Assembly: GCA_003279055.1 (NCBI GenBank)
Contig: QCBP01000007.1
Location: 20,085 to 84,084 of the forward strand
Length of the DNA: 64,000 nucleotides
Origin: Prochlorococcus sp. AG-347-I21
GTDB taxonomy: Bacteria > Cyanobacteriota > Cyanobacteriia > PCC-6307 > Cyanobiaceae
Direction of reading: 5' to 3'
Position 1 is the first letter of the stretch. Each line of letters starts with the position of its first letter. The notes under the pieces are model-generated. The model was not told where the DNA came from, did not search any database, and saw only the letters and a list, made by a program, of their open reading frames with translations. Shown in pieces: positions 10,189 to 19,945 of this stretch. Position numbers and translations under genes: made by a program.

Positions 10189-11655
10189 TCACGATGCAGA
10201 ACGCGCACGCCCTGAAGATGACCATTTTTTGAGTAAATCAATTTGTTCTTTAGCTGTTCTAGATAAAGGAACCAATTCAGAGACTGCCTTTATTAAATCT
10301 TTTTCCATAAGTTCTCTATTCTCGGAGAATGAAATATGCATCCCCTCTATTACTGATTGTTCCAATTCTGCACCAGAGAATCCATCGGTTCTGTCAATAA
10401 TTGTAGAAAGAGGAAAACTATAGTTGGGTCTCCTTTTTTTTAAGTGCAAATCAAGGATACTTAATCTTTCTGAGGAATTTGGTAAATCGAGAAAAAATAT
10501 TTCATCAAATCTACCTTTCCTTAATAGTTCCGCAGGAAGCTTATCTATAGCATTAGCCGTGGCAATTACAAACACGGCTGATTCTTTTTCCGCCATCCAG
10601 GTTAGCAAACTTGCCAAGACCCTTTGACTTGTCCCCCCATCACTTCTGGCATCCCCACCAAAGCCTTTATCTATTTCATCGATCCAAAGGATACAAGGTG
10701 ACATAGCTTCAGCTCTTGATATTGTCTCTCTTGTTCTCGCTTCACTCGATCCCACTAAGCTAGAAAATAGTCTCCCCACATCTAACCTAAGGAGAGGCAT
10801 TGACCAACTTTTGGAAATTGATTTTGCGGTAAGTGATTTACCGGTTCCCTGCGGCCCAACAAGTAAGACTCCTTTTGGAATGGGGAGTCCATAATCTCTG
10901 GCTTCTTTCGAAAAGGCCCTATATCTTTGATTTAGCCAAATTTTTAAAACATTTAAACCACCGATATCATCTTGACTTGATTTGGCTTCAAAAAATTCTA
11001 ATATTTCGCTTCGGGCTATAACTTGTTTTTTCTCTTCAAGAATATCTTTGATATCTTCTCTGCTGATTTTCCCTCGTTGAGCAAGTGCCTTTGCAGTAAC
11101 TTGCTTTACTTTTATTTCGGTTAATCCACTTGAAGCTAAAGAAAGTTCGTTAAGGTCAGTTTCTTCAAGATTTGAGTTAGTGTTTATAGCAATTTTTTTT
11201 ATGAGATTTTTCAACTCTTTTTGATCTGGCAAAGGTAAGTTTATAATTGTCATTAATTCATCAAGCTCTTCCGATGAGGGAAATAGATGAGAACTAATAA
11301 ATAAATTATGATTAGTTTCCTTAAGTGCGGAAGATAGTTCTTTAATAGTTCTATTTATAGAAGGATCATCATAAAATTTATGAAAATCTTTAACTAACAA
11401 AATGGTCGATACTTCTGGACTTTGTTCTTTAAGCCAATTAAGAACACCTAATGGATTGTTAGAAAATTTTCCTTTTTCATTTACTAAACCTTTAATACCA
11501 TTAACACAATCCCAAGAAACATATCTTTTTATATTTAATCTTTCACATAATAAACATAGTATTTTTTCTAATCTTTCCTCCTCTTTAGTCCTTACCCAAA
11601 TTAAAGAAGTTCTTGATTTAATAAATAATTCTAAATTGTTGAACCAAGAATTCAT
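10189..11655 (-). CDS. ycf46: Ycf46-like AAA ATPase
   Basis: A 488-residue AAA ATPase of the chloroplast/cyanobacterial Ycf46 type. The N-terminal half (1-220) is a family-specific domain including LLVKDFHKFYDDP. The AAA module carries Walker A GPQGTGKS (267-274), Walker B ILWIDEID (about 322-329), and a second region of homology with the arginine finger in LLRKGRFDEIFFLDLP. No FtsH zinc protease motif follows, so this is an ATPase only. The family is reported to affect inorganic-carbon use in cyanobacteria, but its mechanism is unsettled. It sits 12 bp downstream of yidC in the same strand block. Confidence 0.85.
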   Translation of the reverse strand: MNSWFNNLELFIKSRTSLIWVRTKEEERLEKILCLLCERLNIKRYVSWDCVNGIKGLVNEKGKFSNNPLGVLNWLKEQSPEVSTILLVKDFHKFYDDPSINRTIKELSSALKETNHNLFISSHLFPSSEELDELMTIINLPLPDQKELKNLIKKIAINTNSNLEETDLNELSLASSGLTEIKVKQVTAKALAQRGKISREDIKDILEEKKQVIARSEILEFFEAKSSQDDIGGLNVLKIWLNQRYRAFSKEARDYGLPIPKGVLLVGPQGTGKSLTAKSISKSWSMPLLRLDVGRLFSSLVGSSEARTRETISRAEAMSPCILWIDEIDKGFGGDARSDGGTSQRVLASLLTWMAEKESAVFVIATANAIDKLPAELLRKGRFDEIFFLDLPNSSERLSILDLHLKKRRPNYSFPLSTIIDRTDGFSGAELEQSVIEGMHISFSENRELMEKDLIKAVSELVPLSRTAKEQIDLLKKWSSSGRARSAS

Positions 11656-11667
11656 TTAGGATTCAGA

Positions 11668-12810
11668 CTATTTCTTACTATTAGGTTCAAAAGGTAATCT
11701 TTTTTCTGAAATAGTAGATGCTGCAGTTGTTATTGCTTCATTTTTTCCTAATAATTGTTGATCCAGTATTTTCTGAAGATTTTCAGGAAGAGCTTCTTTG
11801 TTAAGAAGAAAGGTCTGAAATGCCTGAAAAATGTTAGCAACAACCATATATAGTAAAACTCCTGCTGGTAGTGGGAAAAATAGAAACATACCAGTAATCA
11901 TAACTGGAGTGATTTTGTTAGCTGTTGATTGCTGTGGATTCGCTGGCATTCCTTGGCTTGACAAGACTTGAGAGAGAAGTAAGGTTAATCCAAATGCACC
12001 AACAAGTGCAGCAATATCCCAATTAATAGATCCGTCTACATAAAAACCAACTTGACCTAGTGCTTTAATAAAAAGAAATCCACTTTTAGCTGCCAGACCA
12101 GGAATTTTAGCTTCAATTGTTGCATCGCCTGGCTTGATAGCAGTTACTGTGCCATCTTGAGAAACTTTTAAATTTTCAGATCCTTTTGAAACTTTCCAAG
12201 TAGGGAGAAATTTTGATCCATTATCATATTTAGATAAAACTTCCGAATAGCTTTTACCATTTGTTGTTTGCAAATTTATGTGTATTGATTCTTCTGTGCC
12301 TAGTTTTGTTCCATTAGGAATGGTTGCTATTACAGGGAAATGAGATTTTTCTGTAATAAATATAGAGTGTCTAGGTGACTTATAAGGTTTCGGATCAATT
12401 GCTGCAATTTGATCTTGGGGGACAACTTTTAGATTTATATTGTATGGAACATCAGCAAATGGTGAACCTCTTAAGGTCGCAAATAATGCAAATAAAACAG
12501 GCATTTGAACTATTAAAGGGAGACAACCTGCAAGAGGGCTGCCAAATTCATTCATTAATTTTCCTAATTCTTCTTGCTGTTTCTTTGGATCACCTGAAAA
12601 CTTAGATTTAATTTCTGCTTGCCTTTTTTGCATTACTGGTTGGGCAATCTTCATTCTTCTTGCGCTTCTAATTGAGCCAGCGCTTAAAGGGAAAAGTGCA
12701 ATTCTTATCACAACAGTCAATGCAACAATAGCCAAACCATAACTAGGTACTAAACCGTAGAAAAAATCTAGAATAGGGATAAGAAGTTTTTCAGAAATGA
12801 ACCCTATCAC
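11668..12810 (-). CDS. yidC: Membrane protein insertase YidC/Oxa1/Alb3
   Basis: A 380-residue insertase that places proteins into the plasma and thylakoid membranes. The 60KD_IMP core is split: TM1 and TM2 (about residues 20-45 and 90-112, with [19 protein letters not shown] and [16 protein letters not shown]), then three C-terminal helices (about 265-360, ending [14 protein letters not shown]). Between TM2 and TM3 is a lumenal insert of about 120 residues whose last part, [14 protein letters not shown], resembles a bacterial Ig-like BIG_2 fold. Operon order rpmH-rnpA-PH protein-yidC is the ancestral arrangement and groups synthesis of a ribosomal protein, RNase P and insertase. Confidence 0.95.
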   Translation of the reverse strand: MIGFISEKLLIPILDFFYGLVPSYGLAIVALTVVIRIALFPLSAGSIRSARRMKIAQPVMQKRQAEIKSKFSGDPKKQQEELGKLMNEFGSPLAGCLPLIVQMPVLFALFATLRGSPFADVPYNINLKVVPQDQIAAIDPKPYKSPRHSIFITEKSHFPVIATIPNGTKLGTEESIHINLQTTNGKSYSEVLSKYDNGSKFLPTWKVSKGSENLKVSQDGTVTAIKPGDATIEAKIPGLAAKSGFLFIKALGQVGFYVDGSINWDIAALVGAFGLTLLLSQVLSSQGMPANPQQSTANKITPVMITGMFLFFPLPAGVLLYMVVANIFQAFQTFLLNKEALPENLQKILDQQLLGKNEAITTAASTISEKRLPFEPNSKK

Positions 12811-12882
12811 GATATTAAAAGGAGTGTAAATTTGCTAGACATTTTATTTTACAGGAAAAAAAGTTTTTTGTAATTAATTTAT

Positions 12883-13296
12883 TTAGGATTTAGTAGCAAA
12901 TCCCTCTACTTCTTTAAGATTTAGTGCTTTTGATTTTTTAATAATTATTTCTTCAATAAATCTTTGTTTTTCTCGAAAAAGAGGTAGAGATTTCATTTCA
13001 ACCTTTGATCCATCATTAAGAATAAGAACCATATCACCATAGGATCCAAATCCCCTTGGAATAGATCTAATTTCTTCAATGTTACTTAGTGAAACTTGTG
13101 TTTTGTTTTTACCGAACCAACCACCATTTATTGTGATTCTTTTATTTGTAATTTTAAATCTCAACCATAAGGCTCTTACTATTGCAGCAAAGGTAAATGG
13201 TAAACCAAGAATTGTTACTCCTGCAAAGAGATTTAGTATTAAATCTCCTTTCGCAGGGCCACCTTCGTATAAGGTTTCTTCATTCATGTTAATCAT
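12883..13296 (-). CDS. Bacterial PH-domain (bPH_2) membrane protein
   Basis: A 137-residue protein with an N-terminal leader EETLYEGGPAKGDL, two adjacent hydrophobic segments (about 20-45), and a bacterial PH-like fold (FKITNKRITINGGWFGKNKT, then VSLSNIEEIRSIPRGFGSYG and VLILNDGSKVEMKSL). Its start overlaps the rnpA stop by 4 bp (ATGA-type coupling), placing it in the rpmH-rnpA-yidC operon. A role in envelope or membrane protein handling is suggested only by that context. M4 is an alternative start. Confidence 0.8.
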   Translation of the reverse strand: MINMNEETLYEGGPAKGDLILNLFAGVTILGLPFTFAAIVRALWLRFKITNKRITINGGWFGKNKTQVSLSNIEEIRSIPRGFGSYGDMVLILNDGSKVEMKSLPLFREKQRFIEEIIIKKSKALNLKEVEGFATKS

Positions 13297-13679
13297 TTGA
13301 TTAGACGAGATTTGAACATTAAATTTTGAAATTCCTCCAAAAGCTTATTTTTATCATTGCAGAAATCTCCAACTTTAAGGTTAACAAGTAACCAACAAGG
13401 TTTGTGGTTATTAATTTTTTGAATATTTTTTAATAGCCATTGTTGGAGAATTCTTCTTATTTTATTTCTTTCTACAGCTTTTTTTGAAACTTTTTTACTA
13501 ACGGCAAAAGCTATCCTTAAATTGTTTGATGGATTTTTGATTTTATGAGATGAAAGGATTTCGGGATTTGATCTTGCAACTTTAAAAGTCATTAATTTCC
13601 CATGATATTTTTGGGAATTTTTATGTATGTAATTAAAAGTCCTATGACCTTTTAAACGCATATCTTTTGGTAAGGCCAT
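13293..13679 (-). CDS. rnpA: Ribonuclease P protein component
   Basis: A 128-residue basic protein that assists the RnpB RNA in maturing tRNA 5' ends. The family core is visible: MALPKDMRLKGHRTFNYIHK near the N-terminus, FAVSKKVSKKAVERNKIRRI, which is the RNR signature region, and a C-terminal LLVNLKVGDFCNDK. It follows rpmH by 12 bp and overlaps the PH-domain gene by 4 bp. Confidence 0.95.
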   Translation of the reverse strand: MALPKDMRLKGHRTFNYIHKNSQKYHGKLMTFKVARSNPEILSSHKIKNPSNNLRIAFAVSKKVSKKAVERNKIRRILQQWLLKNIQKINNHKPCWLLVNLKVGDFCNDKNKLLEEFQNLMFKSRLIK

Positions 13680-13691
13680 ATTAATTTATAA

Positions 13692-13829
13692 TTACACAGC
13701 TATTCTTTCTCTACCTTTTTGTCTTCTGCTTTTAATAACTCTTCTTCCTGTATGAGAACGCATTCTTACTCTAAAACCAGATACACGTTTTCTTTTTCTT
13801 GACGTTCCGCCAAAAGTTCTTTTAGTCAT
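13692..13829 (-). CDS. rpmH: 50S ribosomal protein L34
   Basis: A 45-residue, highly basic protein reading [20 protein letters not shown], continuing [20 protein letters not shown] and ending ERIAV. This is the canonical L34 sequence with the [11 protein letters not shown] core. The start is ATG at 13829. It is the first gene of the rpmH-rnpA-PH-yidC block. In many bacteria this operon borders the replication origin, but no dnaA or origin-like repeats are present here. Confidence 0.97.
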
Positions 13830-13860
13830 TTTTTCTAATTGTCCTTAATTAATTTATCAT

Positions 13861-14439
13861 TTAATCGATCACTATGGTCCAGCTCCCTAAATAAGTTGAC
13901 GCGGATTCTCCTTTAGGTTGACCATATGAATGAAATTGGTACAATCCTGAGCGTTTTGGATTAAACACTTTTAAGGCAATTGCATAACTTTCTTTATTAA
14001 TAGGAATTGGCTTGTAAGGATAAATATTTAATGATCGTAATGATGATTCGTCTGTTTTTACTTCGATATCAGCCGGAATATTTTCTAAACATTTAGTTCG
14101 ATTTTCGAATCCACCAATTCTTACTCTGCAGAGACTAATTTTATCTGTCTTGAGAGTTGATTTAAAGGTTTTAGGGATAGCTAGATTTAATTTTAAAATT
14201 TCTGTTTTTCTTTCACTAGGCCTCAAGAAAAAATAGATTTTATTTCGAAATTTCCTTTTTTTTTCTGTTTGAAACCACTTTAATTGTCTGAATGCAGGGT
14301 TTTGGTCCCATTGAAATTCAATTCCTGCTTTAACATTTTGGATGTTATTAAAAAGTGGTGTTACAAATACAATTGATGGAATAAGAAAAAATTTTAAAAT
14401 TTTAAAATCAAAAGCAAATTTTTTTGTTTTTTCTAACAT
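13861..14439 (-). CDS. Exported DUF2808 family protein
   Basis: A 192-residue protein with an N-terminal lysine-containing hydrophobic segment (residues about 12-36, FLIPSIVFVTPLFNNIQNVKA) that looks like a signal peptide. The mature part matches the cyanobacterial DUF2808 pattern, ending KRSGLYQFHSYGQPKGESA followed by TYLGSWTIVID. Its function is unknown; family members are predicted secreted or periplasmic. It lies between aroH and rpmH on the same strand, 70 bp downstream of aroH. Confidence 0.75.
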   Translation of the reverse strand: MLEKTKKFAFDFKILKFFLIPSIVFVTPLFNNIQNVKAGIEFQWDQNPAFRQLKWFQTEKKRKFRNKIYFFLRPSERKTEILKLNLAIPKTFKSTLKTDKISLCRVRIGGFENRTKCLENIPADIEVKTDESSLRSLNIYPYKPIPINKESYAIALKVFNPKRSGLYQFHSYGQPKGESASTYLGSWTIVID

Positions 14440-14508
14440 TGGTTGAATAAATTAATAAAGGATTAATCTGAAATACTTTGTTTCAAGGAGGAAAATTGTT
14501 TTAATAGA

Positions 14509-14880
14509 TTAACATCTATCTGTCCTCAATTTTGAAGCTCCTCTTAGGTAAGGATGCTTTACGGGATTTTTTGTCGTTAATAAAACTTGTGCCATTATTC
14601 TTATACAAAAATCAACATCATCAGGAACATACATTTGTTGACAGTCAAGAAATGCCACCGAATCAAGGCCATTACATTTTCTCGCAATTGAAGCAGGGAA
14701 ACAGGCATCCAAATCTCTTGTTGTAGTGAATGTTATGGATAATAAGTTTTCCTTAATCAAATTGTTGCGTAAAATCAATTCATCAATTAACTCCACTACG
14801 GCAACTTTTATTTCCCTAACAGAATTCCCAGTTGCAGTAGTAGCACCTCTAATAAATGTAATTTTATATTCATCTTTCAT
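14509..14880 (-). CDS. aroH: Chorismate mutase, AroH class
   Basis: A 123-residue enzyme converting chorismate to prephenate on the route to phenylalanine and tyrosine. The AroH trimer-type signature is intact: FIRGATTATGNSVREI with the first catalytic arginine, FTTTRDLDACFPASIAR, and the C-terminal pair VKHPYLRGASKLRTD. It resembles the Bacillus form rather than the all-helical AroQ. The gene is 14 bp downstream of sppA and probably cotranscribed. Confidence 0.95.
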   Translation of the reverse strand: MKDEYKITFIRGATTATGNSVREIKVAVVELIDELILRNNLIKENLLSITFTTTRDLDACFPASIARKCNGLDSVAFLDCQQMYVPDDVDFCIRIMAQVLLTTKNPVKHPYLRGASKLRTDRC

Positions 14881-14894
14881 TATTTTAAATTAAT

Positions 14895-15704
14895 TTATGG
14901 CTTATATAACCAAAGTATTTTATTAGATGAATTAATTTCAAAATAGATATTTTTTATAACTTTTTCTATAATATTACTTCCAGGAATTAGTCCAAGTATT
15001 TTCTTTTTTTTCTTCCCAAATGTTAAGGGTTGAATTTTTGGATCAATATTTACCATTTTTGCGGCAAGTTCCCTTGCAACAAATTCATCTCCAACTTCAT
15101 CAACAAGACCCAATTCTTTTGCTTGCGATCCAGTAAAAATTCTTCCATCTGCAAATTTTCTCACTTCTTCAACAGATAAATTTCTTCCTTCAGCAACAGC
15201 TTCAGTAAATTGCTTGTAGCTTTCATCTATGAGACCTTGAAGGAGTGTTCTGCCCTCCTCACTTAAAGGTTTATCTGGAGATAAAATATCTTTAAAAATG
15301 CCGCTTTTAACAGTTTCAAATTTTATACCAATCTTATCTAATAATTCAGATAAATTATTTCCTCTTATAATCACACCTATAGATCCTGTAATTGTGCCCG
15401 GATTTGCAACTATTCTGTCAGATGCAACACCAATGTAAACACCTCCAGATGCTGATATGTTCCCAAAACTAGCAATGACTTTACATCCTTTATGTTTAAG
15501 CCTTTTAATAGCAGAGTATATTTCTTGGCTATCCCCAACAGTACCCCCTGGCGAATCAATTCTCACGATTAAAGCAGGAAATTCTCTATCCTCAACTTGT
15601 TTAAGAGCCTTAAGGATGGAAACTCTTGTGGAACTTGTGATAGGCTCATCAATTACGATACGTGCCATTCTTTTTTTTGACTTTCGTCTAAAAGGCCAAA
15701 TCAT
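14895..15704 (-). CDS. sppA: Signal peptide peptidase SppA (short 36K type)
   Basis: A 269-residue S49 family protease. It is the short single-domain form with a conserved ALIVRIDSPGGTVGDSQEIY segment, nucleophile serine within ASFGNISASGGVYIGVASD, and catalytic lysine region FKDILSPDKPLSEEGR. No strong N-terminal membrane anchor is seen, only a basic start (MIWPFRRKSKKRM). It would cleave remnant signal peptides or membrane proteins; a cyanobacterial SppA1 has been linked to antenna adjustment under high light. It starts the minus-strand block that continues to pnp. Confidence 0.92.
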   Translation of the reverse strand: MIWPFRRKSKKRMARIVIDEPITSSTRVSILKALKQVEDREFPALIVRIDSPGGTVGDSQEIYSAIKRLKHKGCKVIASFGNISASGGVYIGVASDRIVANPGTITGSIGVIIRGNNLSELLDKIGIKFETVKSGIFKDILSPDKPLSEEGRTLLQGLIDESYKQFTEAVAEGRNLSVEEVRKFADGRIFTGSQAKELGLVDEVGDEFVARELAAKMVNIDPKIQPLTFGKKKKKILGLIPGSNIIEKVIKNIYFEINSSNKILWLYKP

Positions 15705-15756
15705 TCTTTTAAGGTAAAAACATAAAACTACTTTAAAAAGATTATCAGCAGACCTA

Positions 15757-16698
15757 ATGAATTCAATCCTAAATTGGTTTTTAATGATACTCCCTTTTGC
15801 TCTTTGGGGTACTTCAATGGCAGCTATGACTCCATTAGTATCAAGTGCTGGTCCTGAGTTTGTGGCTTCATTAAGATTGCTTCCTGCAGGAATTCTTGTT
15901 CTAATTACAACATATTTGTTTAAAAGAGATTTAACAATTTACAGGTGCGATATGAAGTGGTTCTTAGTTTTTACACTTATAGATGCCACTTTTTTTCAGT
16001 TATTTTTAACTTATGGTATCGAAAAAACGGGTGCAGGTCTCGGCTCTGTATTGATTGATTCACAACCCCTTTTGGTAGCGGTCTTAGCGAGAGCAATTTT
16101 TGGAAATTTAATTAATCCCATAGGATGGTTAGGGTTAATATTTGGTTTGGGAGGGATAGTGTTCTTAGGAGTTCCGCAAGAATTTTTAGAAAATTGGTGG
16201 TTAATGTCTGATAAGGCCATTACAAATGTGGCTTTTAACTTTGGAGAACTTTGGATGCTTGCTGCTTCGCTTGCTATGGCACTAGGAACTATCTTAATTC
16301 GATTCACTTGTACTAAAAGTGATCCAGTTGCGGTAACGGGTTGGCATATGGTTTTAGGAAGTTTACCCCTGCTTATAAAGCATTCCTTACAAACAAAGTT
16401 TCAAATAATACCAGATTGGTCAATTTTAGATTGGGGACTCATGGCATTTGCAAGTATTTTTGGAGGCGCAATTGCTTACGGATTGTTTTTCTATTTTGCA
16501 AATAATAAAGAAATAACTGGATTTAGTACTCTTGCATTTTTAACTCCTGTATTTGCTCTTCTAAGTGGAGGTGTATGGTTAGATGAAAGACTCACTATGG
16601 TTCAATGGATAGGAGTAGTTTTTGTTCTTATCTCGGTATTTTTTGTTAGTCAAAGAAAGTCCTTATGGGAAAATAAATTCACTGACACTAGTATTTAA
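15757..16698 (+). CDS. DMT superfamily (EamA) permease
   Basis: A 313-residue membrane protein with about ten hydrophobic helices in two EamA repeats (roughly 5-140 and 165-300). The first repeat starts LPFALWGTSMAAMTPLVSSA and includes FVASLRLLPAGILVL; the second ends FALLSGGVWLDERLTMVQWI, a typical EamA closing motif. Such proteins export small metabolites or amino acids, but the substrate is not predictable. It is followed by two glycosyltransferase genes on the same strand with a 28 bp gap. Confidence 0.88.
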   Translation: MNSILNWFLMILPFALWGTSMAAMTPLVSSAGPEFVASLRLLPAGILVLITTYLFKRDLTIYRCDMKWFLVFTLIDATFFQLFLTYGIEKTGAGLGSVLIDSQPLLVAVLARAIFGNLINPIGWLGLIFGLGGIVFLGVPQEFLENWWLMSDKAITNVAFNFGELWMLAASLAMALGTILIRFTCTKSDPVAVTGWHMVLGSLPLLIKHSLQTKFQIIPDWSILDWGLMAFASIFGGAIAYGLFFYFANNKEITGFSTLAFLTPVFALLSGGVWLDERLTMVQWIGVVFVLISVFFVSQRKSLWENKFTDTSI

Positions 16699-16726
16699 TT
16701 AGTTTCTAGGAGTAAAAAGTCAAATA

Positions 16727-17803
16727 ATGCGAATAGTTTTGATTAGTACTCCAATTGGTTTCTTGGGAAGTGGAAAAGGTGGTGGAGTTGAATTAACTTT
16801 AAATTCCTTAGTCTCAGGTTTGCTTTCGCTAGGGCACTCAGTAGAGGTGATAGCACCAAAACATTCTAAATTATATAAAGGTAATGAACAAGCAAAATTA
16901 CATTTTGTAGAAGGTGAAGATCAAATTAGTTGGCAACATCAAAATTACAACTCTCCTGTAACTATCCCAGACAATTCACTTCTAGCAGGAATGCTCGAAA
17001 AGGGTTTAGATATCGCTAAGCAATCAGATGTATTGCTGAATATGTCTTATGACTGGTTGCCTATTTGGATGACTTTAAATGTAGAGATACCAATTGCACA
17101 CATTATTAGTATGGGTTCTGAAAGTTTAGTTATTAATAATTTAATTGCAAAGGTATATGCAAAATATCAATATAATTTTGCTTTTCATTCAAGAATCCAA
17201 GCTAATGATTATCCATTCATTAAAAAACCAACAATTATTGGTAATGGTTTTAAATTAGATAATTATATTTTTCAAGATTCAATGAAGGGACCCTTGGCTT
17301 GGGTTGGAAGAGTGGCCCCAGAGAAAGGTTTAGAGGATGCAGTTTATGTAGCAAGTGAACTTGGCGAAAAACTAAATGTCTGGGGATTTATAGAAGATGA
17401 AACATACGCCCAAAATATAGAACAATCATTTCCTCAAGGAACTATAAATTGGATGGGTTTTTTATCAACCGATAAATTACAAAAAGATCTTGGCAAATGT
17501 AGGGTTTTGATAAATACCCCAAAATGGAATGAGGCATATGGGAATGTCATTGTTGAAGCGTTAGCCTGTGGGGTTCCTGTTATTGCTTACAGAAGGGGAG
17601 GACCTAGTGAAATTATTCAGCATGGGCAAACAGGATTTCTTGCTGATCCTGATGATAAAGAAACCCTGCTTGCTTATGTAAAGATCATCGAAAATATAGA
17701 GCGCAAAAATTGCAGAGAATGGGTAGAAAAAAATGCTTCAACAGATATATTTGCTAACAAAGTTGTGAACTGGCTTAATAAGGTAATCAAAGAATATAAG
17801 TAA
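16727..17803 (+). CDS. Family 4 glycosyltransferase
   Basis: A 358-residue GT-B fold enzyme. The N-terminal acceptor half starts with the glycine-rich loop GSGKGGGVELTLNSLVSGL and LGHSVEVIAPKHSK. The donor half includes AWVGRVAPEKGLEDAV and the E-x7-E element EAYGNVIVEALACGVPVIAY followed by RRGGPSEII. It probably modifies a glycolipid or surface polysaccharide in the cytoplasm. A lipid A or carotenoid glycosyl transfer role is possible given the ArnT-like gene 13 bp downstream, but that is inference. Confidence 0.88.
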   Translation: MRIVLISTPIGFLGSGKGGGVELTLNSLVSGLLSLGHSVEVIAPKHSKLYKGNEQAKLHFVEGEDQISWQHQNYNSPVTIPDNSLLAGMLEKGLDIAKQSDVLLNMSYDWLPIWMTLNVEIPIAHIISMGSESLVINNLIAKVYAKYQYNFAFHSRIQANDYPFIKKPTIIGNGFKLDNYIFQDSMKGPLAWVGRVAPEKGLEDAVYVASELGEKLNVWGFIEDETYAQNIEQSFPQGTINWMGFLSTDKLQKDLGKCRVLINTPKWNEAYGNVIVEALACGVPVIAYRRGGPSEIIQHGQTGFLADPDDKETLLAYVKIIENIERKNCREWVEKNASTDIFANKVVNWLNKVIKEYK

Positions 17804-17816
17804 GTTAATATAGTCA

Positions 17817-19622
17817 ATGATGCTTCTCAAAACAAAAAAAAGGCTTATAACTTTTTTCATAGTTTTAGTTTCTGGAATTATTATATTTATTTTGGGTTTA
17901 GGGACAACAGGATTGGTTGATGAAACTCCCCCTTTATTTGCGGCTGCTGCAAGGGCAATGAGCGAATCTGGTGATTGGTTAACTCCAAGAGTCAATGGGA
18001 TACCCCGTTTTGACAAGCCACCATTAATTTATTGGCTAATGGGTTTTTTCTATTCATTACCCAAAAACGAGATTTGGGACAGTTTTGGAACACTTTCAGC
18101 AAGACTCCCTTCAGCTTTGGGATCGTTATTTTTAATGTTGATGATTGGAGATACTTTGTATTGTTGGCCACAGAAGGGTGATAAGCAATTTCTTACTCCT
18201 ATCGTTGGTTCATTAGCTTTTGCGCTGTCTCCATTAATAATTATTTGGAGTAGAACTGCTGTAAGTGATGCTCTTTTAACTGGAACTTTAGGGATTAGTC
18301 TGCTTCTTTTTTGGAGAAGAATGGCAAGTGATAATAATAAAAAATGCATCTCAGCATGGGTATTTTTAGGGTTTGCAATTTTAACTAAAGGACCTGTTGC
18401 ATGTGTCTTGGCATCATTTACTATTACATCTTTTTTATTAACTCAGAAGAATTGGAGAAGTTTGGTTTGCAAAATAAACCCTAAGAAAGGTTTTTTAATA
18501 ACAATCTTGATAAGTCTTCCATGGTATATCTTGGAATTAATAAAAGAAGGAAAGCCCTTTTGGGAAAACTTTTTTGGGTATCATAATATTCAAAGATATA
18601 CCTCAGTTGTCAACAATCATGTAGAACCTTTATGGTTTTTTCTTTACATAATGATATTGGCTTCATTACCATTTACACCTTTTTTGTATCACGGCATATT
18701 TAACGCTTTTAAGGATTACTTGAAAAGTTTTAAAGAAAATTGCAGTGTTAATGAAACCCTACATATTTATTGTCTATGTTGGTTAATGTCGGTTTTAATC
18801 TTTTTTAGTATTTCTGCGACAAAATTACCAAGTTATTGGTTGCCTGCAATTCCAGCAGCAGCAATTTTAATAAGTAATAGCTTTATAAGATTAAAAAATC
18901 TAAATAAAACTTATTTATATCTATTGATTTTTAATATTTTTATTTTGTTTGGACTATCAATAACGTTCTTCTTCTCAAATATGTGGTTAAGTTCAATAAA
19001 TGATCCTGAAATGCCAAATCTTGTATCTGAACTAATAACCTCAGGAATAATTTTTAAAACCAAATCGTTCTTTTCTTTATTTACACTTCTTGCAATAATA
19101 TTATTTTCTTTGAAATCCAGAAATGTCCTCCTTTACCTTCAAATTTTTCTTTTAACTGGACAATTTTTTTTGATGTCGCCAATAAGAAAATTAGCAGATA
19201 GCTCAAGGCAATTACCTATAAGGAACATCTCAAAATTAATTTTAGGTTTTCGTGAAGGGAAGGAAACATTGGCAATGATTGGGATAAGAAAACCATCATT
19301 ACATTATTATTCTAGACAAATAGTTTTTTATGAACCAAGTACTAAAGAAGGATTAATTAATCTTTCAGAAAGACTTAATACTGATAGGAGAGAAAATTAT
19401 GAGGATCAACCTGATTATGAGTATGAATCTTTATTAGTCGTGATAGATGAATACTCTTCGCGAGAACAGCACTGGACAAATATTAATCATCAAAAATTGG
19501 GGGAATATGGGATTTATAAATTATGGCGTATTCAAAAAAGCGATTTGAATAAATATTCGGAATTTTTAGTTAATAGCGGTTATAAATCTGACTGGAAAAA
19601 TAGAAAAGTTGAAAAATTCTAA
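17817..19622 (+). CDS. ArnT-like polytopic glycosyltransferase (PMT family)
   Basis: A 601-residue integral membrane GT-C glycosyltransferase with about 11-13 hydrophobic helices in the first 460 residues and a soluble C-terminal domain. The first extracytoplasmic loop has the catalytic acidic motif LVDETPPLFAAAARAMSESG and then PRFDKPPLIYWLMGF, characteristic of ArnT/PMT enzymes. It would use a polyprenyl-phosphate sugar to glycosylate lipid A or other envelope acceptors on the outer face of the membrane. Its end overlaps the convergent small gene by 4 bp. Confidence 0.88.
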   Translation: MMLLKTKKRLITFFIVLVSGIIIFILGLGTTGLVDETPPLFAAAARAMSESGDWLTPRVNGIPRFDKPPLIYWLMGFFYSLPKNEIWDSFGTLSARLPSALGSLFLMLMIGDTLYCWPQKGDKQFLTPIVGSLAFALSPLIIIWSRTAVSDALLTGTLGISLLLFWRRMASDNNKKCISAWVFLGFAILTKGPVACVLASFTITSFLLTQKNWRSLVCKINPKKGFLITILISLPWYILELIKEGKPFWENFFGYHNIQRYTSVVNNHVEPLWFFLYIMILASLPFTPFLYHGIFNAFKDYLKSFKENCSVNETLHIYCLCWLMSVLIFFSISATKLPSYWLPAIPAAAILISNSFIRLKNLNKTYLYLLIFNIFILFGLSITFFFSNMWLSSINDPEMPNLVSELITSGIIFKTKSFFSLFTLLAIILFSLKSRNVLLYLQIFLLTGQFFLMSPIRKLADSSRQLPIRNISKLILGFREGKETLAMIGIRKPSLHYYSRQIVFYEPSTKEGLINLSERLNTDRRENYEDQPDYEYESLLVVIDEYSSREQHWTNINHQKLGEYGIYKLWRIQKSDLNKYSEFLVNSGYKSDWKNRKVEKF

Positions 19623-19870
19623 CAAAGCTTCTTTTTTAGAAGAGCGTTTTTAAGATCATTAAGACTACACTTAGTGGGGATTTCAATTTCATTCAAATCT
19701 TCAACTAATTTGAGATCTATTACAGAATCTTCGGCTAAAAAACTAAAAACTTCATTAATGCTTATACCCATATCTTGAGCCATCTCTAAGATTAGCCTAA
19801 GAGTATCCCTCCTCACAGAAATCCTGAGATCTAAGGGGATATATTCATTTTCAGGGTTTGCTGACTTCAT
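19619..19870 (-). CDS. Conserved-looking small protein of unknown function
   Basis: An 83-residue soluble protein with no signal peptide or membrane segment. Residues 12-50 (IPLDLRISVRRDTLRLILEM and following, GISINEVFSFLAED) look like a strand followed by two amphipathic helices, a pattern compatible with ribbon-helix-helix DNA-binding proteins but too weak to assign. It converges on the ArnT-like gene with a 4 bp overlap. Confidence 0.6.
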   Translation of the reverse strand: MKSANPENEYIPLDLRISVRRDTLRLILEMAQDMGISINEVFSFLAEDSVIDLKLVEDLNEIEIPTKCSLNDLKNALLKKKLC

Positions 19871-19945
19871 AACCTAAATCTTAAGACATTATGTAGTTAT
19901 CAGGATATTATCTTTACAATTTTCATTAATCATGCACGAGATTGT

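Noticed and set aside
13681..13860. Chromosome origin near rpmH-rnpA
   Set aside because: No dnaA gene, DnaA-box cluster or AT-rich unwinding arrangement beyond the general AT content.
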